Source: an uncultured beta proteobacterium
Lineage (GTDB): Bacteria > Pseudomonadota > Gammaproteobacteria > Burkholderiales > Burkholderiaceae_B
Reading direction: 5' to 3'
Assembly (NCBI GenBank): GCA_903924715.1
Contig: CAIYCP010000411.1
Location: forward strand, 1-11,217
DNA length: 11,217 nt
This document shows, piece by piece, positions 8,620 to 11,217 of the stretch (position 1 is its first letter; every line of letters begins with the position of its first letter). Both the position numbers and the translations under genes were made by a program. Under the pieces are notes generated by a model. The model was not told the DNA's origin. It saw nothing but the letters and a program-made list of their open reading frames with translations, and searched no databases.

Positions 8620-9255
8620 CTAATGCGGCCTCGTATTTGAAGCCACTTTTGCTAGGTTACACCACCCTTGATGCAACACCAATACTTGTTTTTTTAGTGC
8701 CTCAAGCGAGACGGTCTTTGAGTTATCAATCACGTCATCCGCGACCGCGAGTCGCTGCTCGCGCGTGGCCTGCGCCGCCAGGATTCTTTGAATCGTGATC
8801 AGCTCAATGCCGTTGCGTGTACGCACCCGTTCGATTTGGGTTTCCTGGTCGCAATCCACGACGCATAGCCGGTCGATTTGCTGACGCCACCGACCCGACT
8901 CGACCAACAGGGGCACGACAAACACGACGTACAACCCAACAGCTTGCTCGGCCTCTTGGCGCGCAGTCTGACCAATCAGAGGGTGCAATATCGCCTCAAG
9001 TTCGGCCCGTCGCGCGGGCTCAGCAAACACAAGCTCGCGCATCCGTGCCCGGTTCAGCGCCCCAGAGGCCTCGATCACCTCTTCGCTAAAGGCTTGCCGA
9101 ATCGGCTCAATCGCACTGCCGCCCGCGGCAGTGAGTTGATGCGCGATCAGGTCCGTGTCAATCACCGACGCGCCCAAGTCTGCCAACAGGTTTGCCACTT
9201 GAGTTTTACCTGACCCAATGCCTCCGGTGAGACCCAATTTAAACATCGCCGTCAC
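8620..9255 (-). CDS. coaE: Dephospho-CoA kinase
   Basis: CoaE phosphorylates the 3'-hydroxyl of the ribose of dephospho-CoA with ATP, the final step of coenzyme A synthesis in the cytoplasm. The 211-residue product shows the P-loop GLTGGIGSGKT (8-18), the acidic VIDTDLIAHQL segment (31-41) near the phosphate acceptor, the PLLVES motif (115-120) and a lid/adenine region QRILAAQATREQRLAVADDV ending in the conserved VIDNS (175-179). Length is normal. Two starts are possible. GTG at 9255-9253 has AGG six bases upstream. ATG at 9246-9244 would give MFKLGLTGG, closer to the usual family N-terminus, but has a poorer ribosome site. I give the longer form. It sits between pilD (36 bases upstream) and zapD, a familiar betaproteobacterial order that probably gives cotranscription. 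Confidence 0.95.
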   Translation of the reverse strand: MTAMFKLGLTGGIGSGKTQVANLLADLGASVIDTDLIAHQLTAAGGSAIEPIRQAFSEEVIEASGALNRARMRELVFAEPARRAELEAILHPLIGQTARQEAEQAVGLYVVFVVPLLVESGRWRQQIDRLCVVDCDQETQIERVRTRNGIELITIQRILAAQATREQRLAVADDVIDNSKTVSLEALKKQVLVLHQGWCNLAKVASNTRPH

Positions 9256-9273
9256 AGTTCACCTAACAAGCAT

Positions 9274-9286
9274 GGCTCTTAGAGCC
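9274..9286 (-). other. Small hairpin between pilD and coaE
   Basis: GGCTC and GAGCC form a perfect 5-base-pair stem with a 3-base loop, located between the pilD stop and the coaE ribosome site. No U run follows on either strand, so it is not a standard intrinsic terminator. It could be an RNA processing or stability element, or chance. Confidence 0.3.
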
Positions 9287-9291
9287 TGAGA

Positions 9292-9990
9292 TTAAAACCT
9301 ATTTTGCGTACAAAATAGCATGAGGATCCCCCCCATCGCCAAATAGGGACCGAAGGCCAATGTTTCAGACTGTTTCAGACGACCGTTAAACCGGCTGAAT
9401 CCTGCCACTAAACACCCAGTCAGTGAGGCGGCCAACAGCGCCCAGGGAACCGCCTCCAGGCCCAACCACGCCCCGTTTGCAGCCGCCAATTTTAAATCGC
9501 CAAAGCCGATCCCATCTCGGCCGGTGCAGCCCCTAAATGCCGCCCAAATGAGCCATAAAACGCCATAACCGACCGCGGCACCCGCTACGGCGTCTTCAAG
9601 CGCCACCCAACCCCCCGATAAATGAAACATGAGTCCTGCCCACAAAAGAGGCAGCGTCAATACATCGGGCAAAAGACGGGTCTGCACATCAATTCGGGCT
9701 AAAACCTGCAAAATAGCGCAATAGATTGCTGCGGCCACGGCAAAACGCCCTAAGCCCCAGTTCAATAACGCCAACACGGGGCTTAGACATAATCCACCCG
9801 CCAATAGCCAGTCTAAACTTTCCTTGTGTTCGCGTCGATTGAGCATCAGATTGCGTTCACCCAACTCAATCGCCCCCCATTGCACCAACAGGTGACGAGG
9901 TAAGCGACGAGCAAGCGGAAGTAATACCGTTGCACTCAGCGCTCCAGCAGGAACCCCAAGCAACAACGCCGTAGTCAATCGCTCAACCAT
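9292..9990 (-). CDS. pilD: Short prepilin peptidase (A24 family, PilD-like) without the cysteine-rich domain
   Basis: This is an inner-membrane aspartic peptidase expected to cleave the leader of type IV prepilins or type II secretion pseudopilins. I start it at ATG 9990-9988, preceded by AGGGAG at a 5-base spacing, giving 232 residues. A frame open a further 42 codons upstream has no support and would cover the divergent control region. Both catalytic aspartates are present: Asp101 in ARIDVQTRLLPDVLTLP and Asp165 in the GxGD motif GFGD (162-165). FGPYLA (213-218) is the usual C-terminal signature. There are about six to seven hydrophobic segments. The N-terminal helix with ARRLPRHL resembles the PilD NVVIYRLP region. 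The following paired CxxC region and much of the N-methyltransferase part are missing, so the protein is about 50 residues short. No pilB or pilC lies beside it; upstream is a divergent lipoprotein gene. Its 3' part has a 10-base tandem repeat and a seven-G run. Confidence 0.85.
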   Translation of the reverse strand: MVERLTTALLLGVPAGALSATVLLPLARRLPRHLLVQWGAIELGERNLMLNRREHKESLDWLLAGGLCLSPVLALLNWGLGRFAVAAAIYCAILQVLARIDVQTRLLPDVLTLPLLWAGLMFHLSGGWVALEDAVAGAAVGYGVLWLIWAAFRGCTGRDGIGFGDLKLAAANGAWLGLEAVPWALLAASLTGCLVAGFSRFNGRLKQSETLAFGPYLAMGGILMLFCTQNRF

Positions 9991-10083
9991 GAAGTCTCCC
10001 TGCGAAGTGGCTGTGCATGGATGGTGCCAAATGCGTAGAATGCATAGAATCCTTGAAGTCTCTTGAATTAGGAAGTCTCGATC
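9991..10083. promoter_or_regulatory. Divergent pilD / lipoprotein control region with short repeats
   Basis: This region must hold the start signals for pilD (minus) and the lipoprotein gene (plus). GAAGTCTC occurs three times, at 9991-9998, 10055-10062 and 10072-10079; the last two have a 17-base period. GCGTAGAAT (10033-10041) and GCATAGAAT (10042-10050) form an imperfect tandem pair containing TAGAAT, a fair -10 candidate for the plus strand, but no good -35 box lies at the right distance. Ribosome sites are AGGAAG at 10070-10075 (8 bases from the plus ATG) and AGGGAG on the minus strand at 10001-9996. Any operator role is an inference. Confidence 0.4.
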
Positions 10084-10827
10084 ATGTTTCGACGCCCAGG
10101 GCGACTCGCCCCGCACGCTTTAAAGTTTCGGTCTCACTTAACTATTTTGTTAGTGGTGGGATTGGCCGGCTGTGCGCAAATGCAGCAAGCTGGCTACTAC
10201 GACCCCGCGCCTGCCAGCACCACCTCAGACGCCATTGCTCAAGGCGATGGCATCTATAACAACCAGACCTTGCGCGCCCCAAGCCAAATACAACTCGTGC
10301 TGCAGCAACCCAACACCCCCAGCAGGCCGGCCGCTGCCGTAGCCCCCAGCCCGGTCGCCACCGTTGGGCAAGCTGCGGCCGTCAACAACACCGGTGCAAT
10401 GGCTGAGTCAACGGTGGCGCCAGCAGAAACCTTGCAATCAACACTGATCCCAGAGCCGCAAAGCTTTGCGGGCACCGTGCCCTGCTTTCACCCAGACATG
10501 AAGTGTTCGGCGCAACGCATAACCATTACCTTGGCCCCGAATGGCCGTTGGCGTGCTCGCGCGGCCTACCTTGAACAGTCAAGCCAAAAAAGTGCCGTAC
10601 AAACCGATCAGGGTTGTTGGCGTGCCTCTGCCCAAGCGGTGCCTCGTTTGGTATTGCTGAATCCTCAAGGTAATGTGCGAGCCGAATTCGCCATGACTTC
10701 GGGCAACGTCTTACGGTTGATTTCGATGAATGGCGACTCGACGAACCTGACCTACAACTTGTCTCGGCAACCTGACCTCGATGCGATCGATGAATTAAAA
10801 GGTAAGCCCGCACCGAACTGCCCGTAA
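10084..10827 (+). CDS. NlpE-like outer-membrane lipoprotein
   Basis: This 247-residue lipoprotein has a signal peptide with a long basic n-region, a hydrophobic core TILLVVGLAGC and a lipobox LAGC, giving Cys30 as the mature N-terminus. The +2 residue is Ala, so outer-membrane sorting is expected. Residues about 40-125 are a low-complexity Pro/Ala/Thr/Gln linker. Residues about 128-228 resemble the NlpE N-terminal domain (copper homeostasis and Cpx-related lipoproteins): GTVPC opening, alternating strands with APNGRWRARAAYLEQ (151-165), GCWRAS (177-182) and an end LRLISMNGDSTNLTYNLSRQ (210-229). The NlpE CxxC is replaced by Cys134-x6-Cys141; Cys178 and Cys246 are additional cysteines. The start has AGGAAG 8 bases upstream. 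The gene is divergent from pilD and convergent with a LuxR-type gene. The NlpE-like call is a fold-level inference from pattern and I would not transfer a copper role. The lipoprotein call is strong. Confidence 0.75.
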   Translation: MFRRPGRLAPHALKFRSHLTILLVVGLAGCAQMQQAGYYDPAPASTTSDAIAQGDGIYNNQTLRAPSQIQLVLQQPNTPSRPAAAVAPSPVATVGQAAAVNNTGAMAESTVAPAETLQSTLIPEPQSFAGTVPCFHPDMKCSAQRITITLAPNGRWRARAAYLEQSSQKSAVQTDQGCWRASAQAVPRLVLLNPQGNVRAEFAMTSGNVLRLISMNGDSTNLTYNLSRQPDLDAIDELKGKPAPNCP

Positions 10828-10865
10828 CCCAAGCGCGCGCACCGTCGCGTTGCCGACCTAAGTGG

Positions 10866-10879
10866 CGCTCAGTCGAGCG
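10866..10879 (+). terminator. Weak hairpin between convergent genes
   Basis: CGCTC and GAGCG form a 5-base-pair stem around an AGTC loop, followed by TTT on the plus strand. It lies 38 bases after the lipoprotein stop and immediately beyond the stop of the convergent LuxR-type gene. Stem and T run are both short, so it is at best a weak terminator for the plus-strand gene. Confidence 0.35.
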
Positions 10880-10880
10880 T

Positions 10881-11153
10881 TTAGTCTGGGTCGTCGGGGT
10901 TAATCGAATGCAGATCAAGCAGTGAGTCTGGCTCGGGGCTGATGCATACGCTGCGAGCTAACTGGGCAGCGTTGCGCACCCCCATCTTGTAAAAAATACG
11001 CGCCCGATGCGCCTCGACAGTGCGCATCGAAATGCCTAACTCGCTCGCAATTAATTTATTTGATTTACCCTCGGCAACTGGGTGAATGACATCACGCTCA
11101 CGCGCAGTCAGCACTTTCCAGCCAGCGCCTGCTCTGTTTTCTGAATATTTCAT
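10881..11153 (-). CDS. Stand-alone LuxR/FixJ-type helix-turn-helix regulator
   Basis: This 90-residue protein consists almost entirely of one LuxR-family DNA-binding domain: LTARERDVI (15-23), AEGKSNKLIASELGIS (27-42) and the recognition helix region RTVEAHRARIFYKMGV (44-59). The spacing and the RTVEAHRAR sequence resemble FixJ/NarL-class regulators. No receiver or signal-binding domain precedes it. The frame upstream is closed by TGA at 11168-11166, and ATG at 11153-11151 has a strong GGAGG at 11162-11158, so the short form looks intended rather than a fragment with a hidden start. Pro25, in a position usually filled by a helix-compatible residue in the first helix (IHPVAEG), is unusual. The tail after residue 70 is short and acidic. 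It could be a constitutive regulator, one controlled by its own level, or the remnant of a larger regulator. Targets are unknown; the palindrome just upstream and the neighbouring lipoprotein gene are candidates. Confidence 0.8.
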   Translation of the reverse strand: MKYSENRAGAGWKVLTARERDVIHPVAEGKSNKLIASELGISMRTVEAHRARIFYKMGVRNAAQLARSVCISPEPDSLLDLHSINPDDPD

Positions 11154-11217
11154 ACCGCCTCCGTGTCAACACGAAGCGCAGTCTGTCACGTTTGATTGTG
11201 TGCGAATAGCTGTCAAA
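11154..11217 (-). promoter_or_regulatory. Upstream region of the LuxR-type gene with a palindrome
   Basis: Read on the minus strand, the region holds the GGAGG ribosome site and, abutting it, the inverted repeat CGTGT-TG-ACACG at 11173-11162. A TTGACA at 11216-11211 matches a -35 box perfectly, but no convincing -10 lies 16-18 bases after it. GTGACA at 11189-11184 and a second TTGACA at 11169-11164 repeat the same word. The region is cut by the window edge, so the true promoter may be incomplete. Confidence 0.35.

Noticed and set aside
9372..9381. TTTCAGACGA resembles the neisserial DNA uptake word (TTCAGACGGC)
   Set aside because: The match is imperfect, occurs once, and is explained by the local 10-base tandem repeat; the rest of the window has no copies and does not look neisserial.
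9991..10116. Forty-two-codon N-terminal extension of the prepilin peptidase
   Set aside because: It has no family similarity and would overlap the start of the divergent lipoprotein gene. The internal ATG at 9990 has a good ribosome site and gives the expected membrane helix.
10526..10918. Minus-strand open frame of 130 codons between the lipoprotein and LuxR-type genes
   Set aside because: It is largely antisense to the conserved C-terminal domain of the lipoprotein and overlaps the LuxR-type gene; composition is Arg/Ser/His-rich with no motif.
11211..11216. Perfect TTGACA as a -35 box for the LuxR-type gene
   Set aside because: No acceptable -10 sequence lies at 16-18 bases, and the region is cut by the window edge, so a defined promoter cannot be claimed.

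Overview
The window looks like a chromosomal segment of a betaproteobacterium, most likely Burkholderiales and possibly Alcaligenaceae-like. The evidence is the linked series pilD-coaE-zapD, the Burkholderiales-like ZapD start (MILFEYPFNER) and a moderate GC content of roughly one half (estimated by eye). No rRNA, tRNA, CRISPR array, insertion sequence or phage gene was seen. Coding density is very high and no gene-free stretch exceeds 300 bases. The longest is the 93-base divergent region at 9991-10083.

Layout from left to right. Positions 1-7816 (all minus strand) hold a complete-looking RND efflux operon read right to left: a periplasmic adaptor (MdtA-like), two paralogous inner-membrane RND permeases (MdtB-like, then MdtC-like) and the N-terminal third or so of a NodT-type outer-membrane lipoprotein channel that runs off the left edge. 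All three junctions are 4-base start/stop overlaps. Positions 7835-9990 (minus strand) hold zapD (Z-ring associated protein), coaE (last step of coenzyme A synthesis) and a short pilD-type prepilin peptidase. The pilD-coaE-zapD order is normal for betaproteobacteria, but zapD is followed after only 18 bases by the efflux operon.

Positions 10084-10827 (plus strand) encode an NlpE-like lipoprotein, divergent from pilD across an intergenic region with short repeats. It converges with a 90-residue stand-alone LuxR/FixJ-type DNA-binding protein at 10881-11153 (minus strand), whose upstream region reaches the right edge.

How the genes work together: the efflux genes should form one tripartite proton-driven drug export machine (adaptor, heteromeric RND pump, outer-membrane duct). 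CoaE, ZapD and the prepilin peptidase are separate housekeeping functions that share a transcription direction and perhaps read-through. The lipoprotein could be an envelope sensor or surface protein, but nothing here proves that.

I did not find a convincing wholly new system. The points most worth checking are the prepilin peptidase that lacks the cysteine-rich methyltransferase region, the NlpE-like lipoprotein with an altered cysteine motif, the receiver-less LuxR protein, and the direct joining of an efflux operon to zapD.
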